In this document: in pieces, positions 23,950 through 35,855 of the stretch | Layout: the number at the start of each line of letters is the position of its first letter | How positions within the stretch are numbered: the stretch's first letter is position 1 | DNA from: JAAYGT01 sp050252075 | GTDB lineage: Bacteria > Pseudomonadota > Gammaproteobacteria > Burkholderiales > Burkholderiaceae_B | NCBI GenBank assembly: GCA_050252075.1 | Contig: JBFWLP010000021.1 | Location: 1-38,744 of the forward strand | Length of the DNA: 38,744 nt | Direction of reading: 5' to 3' | Made by a program: the position numbers and the translations under genes | Notes under the pieces: generated by a model | The model's database searches: none | What the model saw: only the letters and a program-made list of their open reading frames with translations | Told to the model about the DNA's origin: nothing

Positions 23950-24007
23950 GTCGCCGCAGAAGTATTCGTCGCGTATCCCCTGCGGCGGGTCGGGGTATAC
24001 CGGGGGT

Positions 24008-24013
24008 TACAAT
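24008..24013 (+). promoter_or_regulatory. possible metH promoter -10
   Basis: TACAAT on the plus strand lies 22 bases before ATG 24035, preceded by the 8-base palindrome GGTATACC (23994–24001). No -35 is recognisable. The palindrome could be an operator but has no known partner. Confidence 0.3.
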
Positions 24014-24034
24014 AGCCGGTTATCCCCTTGATCA

Positions 24035-27828
<3,794 letters not shown>

Positions 27829-27832
<4 letters not shown>

Positions 27833-29262
27833 GCCTTGCCCTGAAGGCTGGCGCCTGCATGAGGTGCCAGCTTTCTGAACGAAAAGGCTGACAGCATGGT
27901 GATCACGCCGATCACGACAAACCCCCAGATGATGTCAATGCGCTCCAGCGACTCGGCACCGCGAACCACCATGCTCAGATTCAGTGTGACCGCCGAGCAT
28001 GCCACCCCCAGACTGATGCCCAGCTGCTGTGCCGTGGCTGCAAAGCTGCTGGCCCGGCTCATGTCGGCGGGCTTGATGTCGGCATAGGTGAGCGTATTGA
28101 CGGCGGTAAATTGCAATGAGCGGAAGAACCCGCCGGCAATCAGGATGGTCATCATCAGCCAGAGCGGTGTCGATGCCTGAAACAGGGCGCACAGGGCCAC
28201 TGTAATGCCCATGGTGAATGCATTGACCAGCAATACATTGCGAAAGCCGTATCGCTGAATGATCGGCGTGGCAACGAATTTCATGAGTATGGAGCCGACC
28301 GCCCCCGTGAAGGTGATCAGCCCCGCCGCAAAAGGCGACATTCCGAATCCCACCTGCAGCAATATGGCCAGCAGGTAGGGGTTGGCGCCAATGGCGAACC
28401 GGCACAGGTTGCCGCCCAGCGTCGCCACGGAAAAGGTTGGCAGTTTGAGCAGCGACAGATCGATGATGGGATAAGGGGTGTGGCGGGCATGCAGAATGTA
28501 GCAATAGGTGCACACGACGCCGATGGCCAGTACCAGCACGGTGTTGGTGGCTGAAAGCATGCCGTGTCCAAGCGCCTCGAACCCGGCCACCAGGGTCGCC
28601 AGACCCACGCCGCTCAGCAAAAAACCAACCCAGTCCAGAGCCCTCTGGGCGCCCCGGAAATCCTGGCGAATGTAATACAGCACCATGGCGATGCCCAGTA
28701 TTCCGACCGGTACGTTGATCAGGAAAATCCATCGCCACGAGGCATAGGTGACCAGGAAGCCGCCCAACGGCGGCCCGATGACCGGCCCGAGAAGCGCCGG
28801 CATGGACAGGAACGCCATGGCTTTCAGCAACTGGTCTTTGGGGACCGTGCGAAGCATGATAATACGCCCCACGGGCACCATCATGGCGCCGGCCAGCCCT
28901 TGCAGCACCCGGGCGACGATCAGCTGGCCCAGGTTTTGCGCCAGGCCGCACATGAGCGAACTGCCGGTGAACAGCAGGATGGCAATGATGAATACGCGCC
29001 GGGCGCCATAGCGATCCGCAGCCCAGCCGCTGACGGGTACGAATACCGCCACCGACAGCAGGTAGCTGGTAATGGCTACGTTCATCTGGATGACGCTGGT
29101 TCCCATGGTGGCGGCCATGGCGGGAAGGGCGGTTGCCACCACGGTGGCGTCGAGCATTTGCATGAACAGCGCGCATCCGACAATGAAGGGGATCATGCGA
29201 ATCGCCTGCGGCTGGCGTTCTGTATCGGAGGGTTTGGCTGGCTTGGGTGAGTCGGACGGCAT
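27829..29262 (-). CDS. DHA2-family MFS exporter (MdtD/EmrB-like)
   Basis: This 477-residue proton-driven inner-membrane exporter belongs to the 14-helix drug:H+ antiporter family. The hallmark first-helix motif LDATVVATALPAMA, motif A GWAADRYGARRVF, and motif C-like LLGPVIGPPLGGFLV followed by WRWIFLINVPVGILG are clear. Hydrophobic segments cover the protein from ~25 to ~465, and the N-terminal ~22 residues are polar. The overall pattern is closest to MdtD among proteins I can recall, but the substrate is unknown and the mdtABC-type genes lie 5 kb away. No fusion-protein partner (EmrA type) is adjacent. Its TAG stop and that of metH share the palindrome CTAG. Confidence 0.9.
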
Positions 29263-29338
29263 GGAAATGCGCGAAATGTTCCGCGTAAAGTAAAATCAGA
29301 TCAACGTGTCATTACATCATCTGTCAGGTACCCGCATT

Positions 29339-29530
29339 ATGGCAAACAATTACGAGTCGGAAGTCACCCAGTTCCTGAAAAATATCAAGGCCCAGAAGCC
29401 CGACACCGACGCGCGCCAGCGCGAGGGGCGGGCGCGCCTGTGGGACAAATACATCGATTCCGAGCTTCAGGAAGGTTTCAAGGCGGCTCGTGTGCCCCAG
29501 AAGCCGTACGTGTATTACCGCATGGATTAA
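29339..29530 (+). CDS. DUF3460-family small protein
   Basis: This 63-residue soluble protein begins MANNYESEVTQFLKNIKAQK and ends PQKPYVYYRMD, matching the betaproteobacterial DUF3460 family as I know it. It is highly charged and probably helical, with REGRARLWDK in the centre. No function is established. ATG 29339 is chosen; the open frame reaches back to 29306, but homologues begin at this point. It is followed after 6 bases by scpA, so the two are likely co-transcribed, as is common in this group. A link to chromosome segregation is only positional. Confidence 0.85.
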   Translation: MANNYESEVTQFLKNIKAQKPDTDARQREGRARLWDKYIDSELQEGFKAARVPQKPYVYYRMD

Positions 29531-29536
29531 CCTTCC

Positions 29537-30409
29537 GTGCCGAAGGCCGCCGGTCGCGAAGTAGAGGCGCTTGTCGATCCGGTGATCGACAGCACGCCCG
29601 ACGTCGTCGATGCGGTGGCGCTGGCACGCCTGTATGGCGAACCCTTGTTCGCCATGCCGCAAGATCTCTACATTCCCCCCGATGCCCTTGAGGTTTTCCT
29701 TGAAACCTTCGAGGGGCCGCTCGACCTGCTGCTTTATCTGATCCGGAAGCAGAATTTCAACGTGCTCGACATTCCCATGGCCGAAGTAACGCGCCAGTAT
29801 TTGTCGTACGTTGACCAGATTCGCCGGCATAATCTTGAGCTGGCGGGCGAGTATCTGCTGATGGCCGCCATGCTCATCGAGATCAAGTCGCGCATGCTGT
29901 TGCCGGTTACGCGCAATGCGGCTGACGAAGAGGTCGAGGATCCGCGCGCCGAGCTGGTGCGACGCCTGCTTGAATACGAGCAAATGAAGCTCGCCGCGCA
30001 GAAACTCGATGCCCTGCCGCAACTGGGCCGTGATTTTTATCGGGCCAGTGCCTGGGCCAACCTCGACGTTCAGGAAGTGTTGCCCGAGGTCTCCCCCGAT
30101 GATCTTCGTCTGGCCTGGCTCGATATTCTCCGGCGGGCCAAGCTTAACGCCCACCACCGCATTACGCGTGAACAGTTGTCGGTGCGTGATCACATGAGCC
30201 AGATCTTGCGCCGGCTGGGCGATGTGCGCTTTCTGGAGTTCGGCGAATTATTTCGCGAGCGTGTCCGCGACGGCGACGGTATACCGGTTGTCGTGGTACA
30301 TTTTCTGGCCATGCTGGAACTGGCCAGGGAGTCGCTGGTGCAAATTACGCAGGCCGAGCCCTACGCACCCATTTATGTCCGGCTGGCATACCAGCGTGCG
30401 GCAGCCTGA
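29537..30409 (+). CDS. scpA: segregation and condensation protein A
   Basis: ScpA is the kleisin that bridges Smc heads with ScpB in chromosome condensation. The 290-residue protein has an N-terminal extension of ~50 residues, then the kleisin signature FEGPLDLLLYLIRKQNFNVLDIPMAEVTRQY (adjoining blocks), LELAGEYLLMAAMLIEIKSRMLLP, and a C-terminal winged-helix region with VVVHFLAMLELARESLVQITQ. It starts with GTG 29537; GGA about 10 bases upstream lies in the end of the DUF3460 gene. ScpB and Smc are not encoded in the window. panC follows 38 bases later. Confidence 0.95.
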   Translation: MPKAAGREVEALVDPVIDSTPDVVDAVALARLYGEPLFAMPQDLYIPPDALEVFLETFEGPLDLLLYLIRKQNFNVLDIPMAEVTRQYLSYVDQIRRHNLELAGEYLLMAAMLIEIKSRMLLPVTRNAADEEVEDPRAELVRRLLEYEQMKLAAQKLDALPQLGRDFYRASAWANLDVQEVLPEVSPDDLRLAWLDILRRAKLNAHHRITREQLSVRDHMSQILRRLGDVRFLEFGELFRERVRDGDGIPVVVVHFLAMLELARESLVQITQAEPYAPIYVRLAYQRAAA

Positions 30410-30447
30410 CAGCGCGACAGCCTGTCATTTATTCCTCGGAGAATGTC

Positions 30448-31308
30448 TTGAAAGTTGTACACACCATCGAAGAGCTTCGCGATCAGTTGCGTGGACAATT
30501 GCGGGTGGCTTTCGTTCCTACCATGGGCAATCTGCATGCTGCCCATCTTGCACTCATGAAACTGGCGCGCCAGCATGGGGATCCGGTGGTGGCAAGCATT
30601 TTCGTGAACCGGCTGCAGTTCGGCCCCAATGAAGATTTCGACCAGTATCCGCGTACCCTTGCCGACGATATCGAAAAAATGGAGCGCGAGCGCGATGTCT
30701 ACGTGCTGTTTGCTCCGCATGAAAAGGAAATGTACCCCGAGCCGCAAAGCTTTCAGGTTCAGCCACCCGCCGATCTGGGCGGTATTCTGGAAGGGGAGTT
30801 CCGCCCGGGTTTCTTCACCGGCGTCAGCACGGTGGTCATGAAGCTTTTTTCCTGCGTGCAGCCGCGTGTGGCGGTGTTTGGCAAGAAAGACTACCAGCAG
30901 CTTATGGTCATTCGCAATATGGTTCGCCAGTTCCAGTTGCCGGTCACCATTCTGGCTCATGAAACTGTCCGCGAACCTAGCGGGCTGGCCATGTCGTCGC
31001 GCAATATTTACCTGTCGCCTACTGAGCGCACTGAAGCCGCGCGGTTGTACGCCACGCTGCTTGCCGTACAAGACGACGTACGTGCCGGCAACACCGATCT
31101 GGCCGATATTGAAGGCAAGGCATGCGCCGTGCTTGCCCGGCATGGCTGGGAGGTTGACTACATTGCCCTGCGTCGTCAACGCGATTTGTCGGTTCCCGAC
31201 CGCCAGGCCATTCGCGACGGCGAGCCGCTGGTGGTGCTGGGGGCGGCCAAACTGGGCGTCACCCGGCTGATCGACAATCTGGAAATCCAGAACGTCGGGC
31301 CCGTATAA
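30448..31308 (+). CDS. panC: pantothenate synthetase
   Basis: PanC condenses pantoate and beta-alanine with ATP to make pantothenate, the precursor of coenzyme A. The 286-residue protein has the adenylating motif PTMGNLHAAH (H30/H33), FVNRLQFGPNEDFDQYPR, GKKDYQQLMVIR and SSRNIYLS. The HxGH signature of this superfamily reads HAAH here, with alanine for glycine. Translation starts at TTG 30448, which has a good GGAG six bases upstream and yields MKVVHTIEEL, the usual start. An out-of-frame ATG-TCT-TGA overlaps this start codon. panB and panD are absent; coaE, a later CoA step, lies 1.8 kb downstream. Confidence 0.95.
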   Translation: MKVVHTIEELRDQLRGQLRVAFVPTMGNLHAAHLALMKLARQHGDPVVASIFVNRLQFGPNEDFDQYPRTLADDIEKMERERDVYVLFAPHEKEMYPEPQSFQVQPPADLGGILEGEFRPGFFTGVSTVVMKLFSCVQPRVAVFGKKDYQQLMVIRNMVRQFQLPVTILAHETVREPSGLAMSSRNIYLSPTERTEAARLYATLLAVQDDVRAGNTDLADIEGKACAVLARHGWEVDYIALRRQRDLSVPDRQAIRDGEPLVVLGAAKLGVTRLIDNLEIQNVGPV

Positions 31309-31392
31309 AGTTACGGATCCACAAGAATCTAGGAGTGACACCGGGGCGGGTGGTACGCACAATGGGGTTTCTGTTTGTTACTGGAGATCCCC

Positions 31393-31662
31393 ATGGTATT
31401 TGACCATTCCGCCTTTGATGCCCTGCTGCGAGCCCTAACCCCCCGCGAGCGCGATGTCATGCCGCACGTGGCGTGCGGCGTGCCCAATAAACAAATTGCG
31501 CAGCGGCTGGGTATTTCCCAGCGCACCATAGAAGCCCACCGTGCCAGTCTGCTGCGCAAACTTCGCGTAAGAAATGCAGCCGAGCTGGGCGTGGTTTGCG
31601 CCACCTATGGGGTGGTGCGTCTTCCTTACGATACCGGTCGGCAGGCGATGGCGGGCCCCTGA
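31393..31662 (+). CDS. small LuxR-type HTH protein without receiver domain
   Basis: The 89-residue protein consists almost entirely of a LuxR/FixJ-type DNA-binding domain: LTPRERDVMPHVACGVPNKQIAQRLGISQRTIEAHRASLLRKLRVRNAAEL over residues ~16–65 (long block, read in parts). No receiver or ligand-binding domain precedes it. ATG 31393 has GGAG seven bases upstream. Such stand-alone effector domains may bind DNA constitutively or dimerise with other regulators; targets are unknown. It is transcribed alone, and its last 37 bases overlap the end of the converging lipoprotein gene. It could be a remnant of a longer response regulator, but no upstream coding remnant is visible in the 84-base gap. Confidence 0.8.
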   Translation: MVFDHSAFDALLRALTPRERDVMPHVACGVPNKQIAQRLGISQRTIEAHRASLLRKLRVRNAAELGVVCATYGVVRLPYDTGRQAMAGP

Positions 31663-32273
31663 ATTTCGGCAATGGGGTCGATATCGGCCTGGCGGGTAAG
31701 GTGGGCGTCAAGGGTGGGGGCAACGTCATTCAGCAAGATCACACGCAGCATGTGGTCGTTGGTGAAGCTCAGAACGGCTTTGCCCACTTTGGCCGAGGTT
31801 TCCAGCTGTATGCGCAGGGGCTGGGTGCCCGTTACATTCCAGCAGCCTTGCTCCACGCGCTTGGGCACCGTCGCATCGGCTCCCAGGTACTCGGTGCGGG
31901 CCCGCCATTCGCCGCCCGGGGCCAGTGTCAGGGTAATGCGCTGTGCCGGGCAATTGGCCGCGCCCGACAGGCAGGGCACTGTTCCCAGGAAGGTCTTGGG
32001 CTCGCGCAGCTGGCGGGGAGCCGTGGTGCTTTCCTGGGCGGTGTCCGCCGGAGCGGTTTCCGTGCCGGTTTCCCCGAAGCCGAACTGCAGTTGCGAGGGT
32101 GCTTGCGCATTGCCGCGGCCCTGCGCCTGATGCTGGGCATCGGTCGAGGTGCTTTCCCGTGCCGGCTCATAGAACGTGGGTGCCGAATTGGTGCTGCAGC
32201 CGGCCAGGCCGAGCAAGCCGGCCAGGGCCAGAACAGGTGCGCTGCGACGATACAGGGTTGGGGTAGAAAACAT
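31626..32273 (-). CDS. NlpE-like outer-membrane lipoprotein
   Basis: The 215-residue precursor has a type II signal peptide with lipobox LAGC (C26). A low-complexity, Thr/Ala/Gln-rich tether (~27–95) follows. The C-terminal ~120 residues resemble the NlpE N-terminal domain: FLGTVPCLSGAANCPAQ, LTLAPGGEWRARTEYLG, and a GCWNVTG motif. NlpE reports envelope stress and surface contact to Cpx in enterobacteria; here the role is unknown. The first cysteines (CLSGAANC) are spaced more widely than the usual CADC pair. ATG 32273 is preceded by GGGA. The gene is divergent from the prepilin peptidase gene and its 3' end overlaps the HTH gene by 37 bases. Confidence 0.75.
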   Translation of the reverse strand: MFSTPTLYRRSAPVLALAGLLGLAGCSTNSAPTFYEPARESTSTDAQHQAQGRGNAQAPSQLQFGFGETGTETAPADTAQESTTAPRQLREPKTFLGTVPCLSGAANCPAQRITLTLAPGGEWRARTEYLGADATVPKRVEQGCWNVTGTQPLRIQLETSAKVGKAVLSFTNDHMLRVILLNDVAPTLDAHLTRQADIDPIAEIQGPAIACRPVS

Positions 32274-32356
32274 AATGGGATCCCGTGCAGGAAAAGCCGA
32301 AAGTGGCATTCTACGCAGTATTTCCCCGGAACGTAAAACAGCTTTTTGGGGGGCTT

Positions 32357-33130
32357 ATGTGGCTTGAGCTGATACAGCTGGCCGGCGGGGCCGGTGTCTG
32401 TGGCCTGCTGTCATTCTGGGGTTTGCGGGTTGCCAGGGCGTACGACGGCCTTGTGCGCTCCGGCTTTCCCATTGTCGGGACAACCTTGCGGCAGGCCGTG
32501 TTCTGCAGTGTGTGGCCTCCACGGTGCACGGTTCGTGGCGCGGTGCTGCTGGGCGCCGGTCCGGTGGGGCCGGCAGGGGTTGTGTTCGGGGCGGTATTGC
32601 TTTTCGGCGTGGGTGTGGCGGGGGCAACATCGCTTCTGTCGACCTATTCCGTCTGGGTGCTTGTGCCCGCGTCCGTCGTCGTGCTGATTGCCGCAGCAAT
32701 CGACGCCCGCACCGGTTATCTGCCCGATGCGCTGACCTTGCCACTGCTGGCCGCCGGTCTGTGTGTGGCGGGATCGAGCGATTCCGGGGTTACGTTTGCG
32801 CAGTCGGCCGCCGGCGCGGCATGGGGGTATGGCCTGCCGCGCGCTATCGGCGGGTTGTATGGTTGGGTGCGGGGCCGGCCAGGCATGGGCTTGGGTGACA
32901 GCAAGCTGCTGGGCGCCCTGGGAGCATGGCTGGGCGCATACGCCGTCATGCCGGTGTTGTTCGGCGCCTGTGTGTCTGCGCTGGTGGTTATCGGTGTTCA
33001 GGCCCGGCACACCGGCCCGGCGGCGTTGCTCACCCGCGCTGTTGCGTTTGGCCCGTATCTGGCGTTCAGCGCGGCCACTGTTATCGTGATGAACTCTGCG
33101 TTAAAGTGCCCATTTTGCACGCTTGGGTAA
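32357..33130 (+). CDS. pilD: type IV prepilin peptidase (A24), lacking the cysteine/methylase region
   Basis: This polytopic inner-membrane aspartyl protease should cleave type IV pilin-like leader peptides. The catalytic aspartates are D116 in AAAIDARTGYLPD and D181 in GMGLGDSKLLGALGAWLG, and FGPYLA near 231 is also typical. The 257-residue protein is shorter than PilD (~290) and lacks the cytoplasmic CxxC…CxxC domain near the N-terminus that belongs to full-length, bifunctional prepilin peptidase/N-methyltransferases. ATG 32357 follows GGGGGG; a GTG at 32285 would add 24 residues without cysteines. Its position before coaE and zapD matches the usual pilD–coaE–zapD order, but pilB and pilC are absent upstream. 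Confidence 0.85.
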   Translation: MWLELIQLAGGAGVCGLLSFWGLRVARAYDGLVRSGFPIVGTTLRQAVFCSVWPPRCTVRGAVLLGAGPVGPAGVVFGAVLLFGVGVAGATSLLSTYSVWVLVPASVVVLIAAAIDARTGYLPDALTLPLLAAGLCVAGSSDSGVTFAQSAAGAAWGYGLPRAIGGLYGWVRGRPGMGLGDSKLLGALGAWLGAYAVMPVLFGACVSALVVIGVQARHTGPAALLTRAVAFGPYLAFSAATVIVMNSALKCPFCTLG

Positions 33131-33137
33131 GCAACGT

Positions 33138-33746
33138 ATGTACAAAGTGGGGTTAACCGGGGGCATAGGTTCCGGCAAAAGCCGCGTGGCAGACCTTCTG
33201 CAGTCGTGGGGGGCCGCCATTATCGATGCCGATGTCATCGCGCACGAGCTCACCGCCGCCGGCGGCGGTGCCATAGCGGCCATTCGCGAGGCCTTCGGGA
33301 ACGACATGATTACGCCCGAGGGTGCATTGAACAGATCCCGAATGCGCGAGCATGCTTTTCACGCGCCCGAATCGCGGCATCGCCTTGAAGCGATCCTTCA
33401 TCCAATGATAGCCTCTGTTACACAGCAGCGGGCAAACGAGGCGCAGGGATGTTATCTTGTCTTTGTGGTGCCGTTGCTGGTGGAGTCGGGTCGGTGGCGT
33501 AACCGGGTTGACCGCATTTGTGTGGTTGACTGCGATCCCGAAACGCAAATACGCCGTGTTCAGGCGCGCAGTGGGCTGACGCGTGACGCTATTGAGCGTA
33601 TCATGCAGGCACAGGCCGGCCGGGACCAGCGTCTGGCGGCCGCCGACGATGTCATCGTCAATACCGATGCAACCAGCGTCGATGAATTAAGCCGGCAAGC
33701 GCGCCGTTTGCACGAGCAGTGGTGCGCGGCCGCACAGCAAACGTAA
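33138..33746 (+). CDS. coaE: dephospho-CoA kinase
   Basis: CoaE carries out the last step of coenzyme A synthesis, ATP-dependent phosphorylation of dephospho-CoA. The 202-residue protein has the Walker A loop GGIGSGKS at residues ~8–15, DADVIAHELT, LEAILHPMI and VVPLLVES, all typical. I prefer ATG 33138 (MYKVGLTGG), 8 bases after the prepilin-peptidase stop and preceded by GGTAAG; a TTG at 33123 would overlap the upstream gene. It is probably co-transcribed with pilD and zapD. Confidence 0.95.
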   Translation: MYKVGLTGGIGSGKSRVADLLQSWGAAIIDADVIAHELTAAGGGAIAAIREAFGNDMITPEGALNRSRMREHAFHAPESRHRLEAILHPMIASVTQQRANEAQGCYLVFVVPLLVESGRWRNRVDRICVVDCDPETQIRRVQARSGLTRDAIERIMQAQAGRDQRLAAADDVIVNTDATSVDELSRQARRLHEQWCAAAQQT

Positions 33747-33785
33747 GGTATACCGTCTTCAGTCTTTCAAAAGGTTTGATGTCGC

Positions 33786-34538
33786 GTGATTTTGTATGAA
33801 TATCCTTGCAACGAGCGGGTCAGGGCGCTGCTACGGGTCGAGTTCTTGTTTGATCGCCTGTTTTTCTTCGCCAAGGGCACCGACACCCATCACCATCAGG
33901 TGGCGGTAACCACCCTGTTCGATCTGCTCGACATTTGCGATCGAACCGATTTGCGAGGATCGGTGCTGCAGGATCTTGAGCGGCAACGGGTTTCATTGTC
34001 CGGGCTGCGGCAGCATCCGGGTGTCGATCCGCAAACGCTCGATGCCATGCTGGGGGAAATCCAGACCGTTGCCGCCGAACTGGGGGCGCAGGGGCGCATT
34101 GGCCAGGAGCTCCGCGATAACGAGTGGCTGGCCAGTCTGCGGGGGCGTGTGGCGGTGCCGGGCGGTTCCTCCCAGGTGGACATGCCGTCGTATTTTTCGT
34201 GGCAGCTCAAGCCGCTGGAAACCCGGAACCACGATCTTGGCCGATGGATGGCTCCCTTCATGCCGCTGTATCGGGCACTATCGCTCATATTGCGCATGTT
34301 GCGTGATTCCGGCGATGTGGTCGATGCCGTTGCCCGCCAGGGAGCCTATCAGGAAATGCTCAGCGGAAAAAGCTTCCAGCTGTTACGGGTGTGGGTCGAT
34401 CCCGCCTTGAACATTTTCCCGGAAATGAGCGCAAACAAATACGTGATCTGGGTGCGTTTTGCCCAGCAGGATCCCGAGCTCAAGCCACAACCCGTCGCCC
34501 AGGACGTCCAGTTCCAGCTCGCCCGCTGCAACGTTTAA
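33786..34538 (+). CDS. zapD: cell division protein ZapD
   Basis: ZapD binds the C-terminal tail of FtsZ and bundles its filaments at mid-cell. The 250-residue protein (E. coli, 247) begins ILYEYPCNERVRALLRVEFLFDRL (two blocks), as family members do, and contains FDLLDICDRTDLRGSVLQDLE and GGSSQVDMPSYFSWQ. Translation starts at GTG 33786; AGG about 12 bases upstream is a weak ribosome-binding site, but the family N-terminus supports this start. It follows coaE by 39 bases. yacG, often next in this order, is not found. Confidence 0.94.
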   Translation: MILYEYPCNERVRALLRVEFLFDRLFFFAKGTDTHHHQVAVTTLFDLLDICDRTDLRGSVLQDLERQRVSLSGLRQHPGVDPQTLDAMLGEIQTVAAELGAQGRIGQELRDNEWLASLRGRVAVPGGSSQVDMPSYFSWQLKPLETRNHDLGRWMAPFMPLYRALSLILRMLRDSGDVVDAVARQGAYQEMLSGKSFQLLRVWVDPALNIFPEMSANKYVIWVRFAQQDPELKPQPVAQDVQFQLARCNV

Positions 34539-34580
34539 GTTCCACGCGGGTACGCAGTTGTTGCTGTGTATTTCATAATG

Positions 34581-34627
34581 GCCGTCACAGACGCGTCATT
34601 TTCATCTTGATAGGTGAAAATGACGGC
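34581..34627. promoter_or_regulatory. nested inverted repeats upstream of mdtAB
   Basis: CGTCATTTTCATC (34594–34606) and GGTGAAAATGACG (34613–34625) form a 13-bp dyad with one G·T pair and a 6-base loop. GCCGTCA (34581–34587) can instead pair with TGACGGC (34621–34627). The dyad ends 28 bases before the mdtA ATG. No T run follows, so an operator for a repressor or activator of the pump genes seems more likely than a zapD terminator. Confidence 0.45.
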
Positions 34628-34652
34628 TGTTTCCTGGTGTCAAGGGCACACA

Positions 34653-35852
34653 ATGGCCGAAATCAATAATAAAGACAACGCACTGGCGCCGCTACCCCCG
34701 CGCCGCCGATGGGTGTGGCTTGTGCTGCTGGCGGCTGTTCTGGGGGCGGGCTACTGGTTTTTCTGGCGCCCCGCATCGGCGCCACCGGATTCCGTGCCTG
34801 CGGCTGCGGGTTTTCGAGGCATGGCGCCGGCGCCGGTGCCGGTACGTACCGTTGCCGCTGCCCAAGAGCCGATCGAGCGGGTCTTCGATGCAGTCGGCAC
34901 CGTAACGGCCTTTGAGACGGTCACGGTGCGCAGCCGGGTCGACGGCCAGCTTCAGGCTGTTTATTTCACCGATGGTGCGGCCGTGCAGGCGGGTGACGTG
35001 CTGGCGCTTGTTGATCCCCGGCCTTTCCAGGTACGGCTTGACCAGGCCAATGGGCAACTGGCACAAACCCAGGCCCAGTTGAATAATGCCAGGCAAGATC
35101 TTGCTCGTTTCCAGACGCTGTTTCGCCAAAGCTCCATTGCCCGCCAGCAGGTGGATTCGCAACTGGCGCTGGTTGCCCAGTTGCAGGCGCAGGTTCAGGC
35201 CGACCAGGCCGCAGTTGACGAGGCCGCCTTGCAGCTCAGTTTCACCCGGATACAGGCCCCTATCGACGGTCGTCTGGGGTTGGGCAAGGTGGATGCCGGG
35301 AACATGATTGCCTCGGGTGACACGGAAGGCCTGGTGGTCATTACCCGAACCCGGCCGATTTCGGTTCGTTTCTCGTTGCCGCAGTCGCAATTGCAGGCGG
35401 TACTGGCCCAACGCAAGGCCGATGCGTCATTGCGCGTAGAACTGTATGGCAGGGACGACAGGCAGCGGCTTGCCTCGGGTGTGCTTGTGGCGATCGACAA
35501 TCAGATCGACGTGGCAACCGGTACCGTCGCCTTGCAGGCCGACTTTCCGAACGAAGACGAATCCCTGTTTCCCAACCAGTTTGTGAATGTCCGTCTTTTT
35601 GTGGATCGCCGGGACTCTGTCGTGATCCCGCAGGTGGCGGTTCAGCATGGGTCGGTGGGTGCCTTTGTGTATGTGCTCAACAGTGACTCCACGGTGTCGC
35701 TGCGCAAAGTGGTTACCGGGTGGGTGCAAGACGAGCGTGTGGCCATCGTGTCGGGCCTGGAGCCGGGTGATCGCGTGGTGGTGGAAGGTGCCGACCGGCT
35801 GCGAGACGGTGCGAAGGCGCGCGATGTGAATGCCGCACCCGGCAAGGGGTGA
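34653..35852 (+). CDS. mdtA: RND efflux periplasmic adaptor (MdtA-like)
   Basis: This is the membrane-fusion subunit that links an RND pump to an outer-membrane TolC channel. From ATG 34653 (AGGG 8 bases upstream) it has 399 residues. A membrane-anchor helix spans ~19–38. The lipoyl/barrel-sandwich half-motif SRVDGQLQAVYFTDGAAVQAGDVL is at ~93–117, a coiled-coil hairpin rich in Gln and Ala follows (~128–195), and the second lipoyl half is FTRIQAPIDGRLGLGKVDAGN. The C-terminal beta-barrel and membrane-proximal domains contain VVIPQVAVQHGSVGAFVYV. Similarity is to MdtA of MdtABC. The pump gene starts 3 bases after the stop. Confidence 0.93.
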   Translation: MAEINNKDNALAPLPPRRRWVWLVLLAAVLGAGYWFFWRPASAPPDSVPAAAGFRGMAPAPVPVRTVAAAQEPIERVFDAVGTVTAFETVTVRSRVDGQLQAVYFTDGAAVQAGDVLALVDPRPFQVRLDQANGQLAQTQAQLNNARQDLARFQTLFRQSSIARQQVDSQLALVAQLQAQVQADQAAVDEAALQLSFTRIQAPIDGRLGLGKVDAGNMIASGDTEGLVVITRTRPISVRFSLPQSQLQAVLAQRKADASLRVELYGRDDRQRLASGVLVAIDNQIDVATGTVALQADFPNEDESLFPNQFVNVRLFVDRRDSVVIPQVAVQHGSVGAFVYVLNSDSTVSLRKVVTGWVQDERVAIVSGLEPGDRVVVEGADRLRDGAKARDVNAAPGKG

Positions 35853-35855
35853 CGG

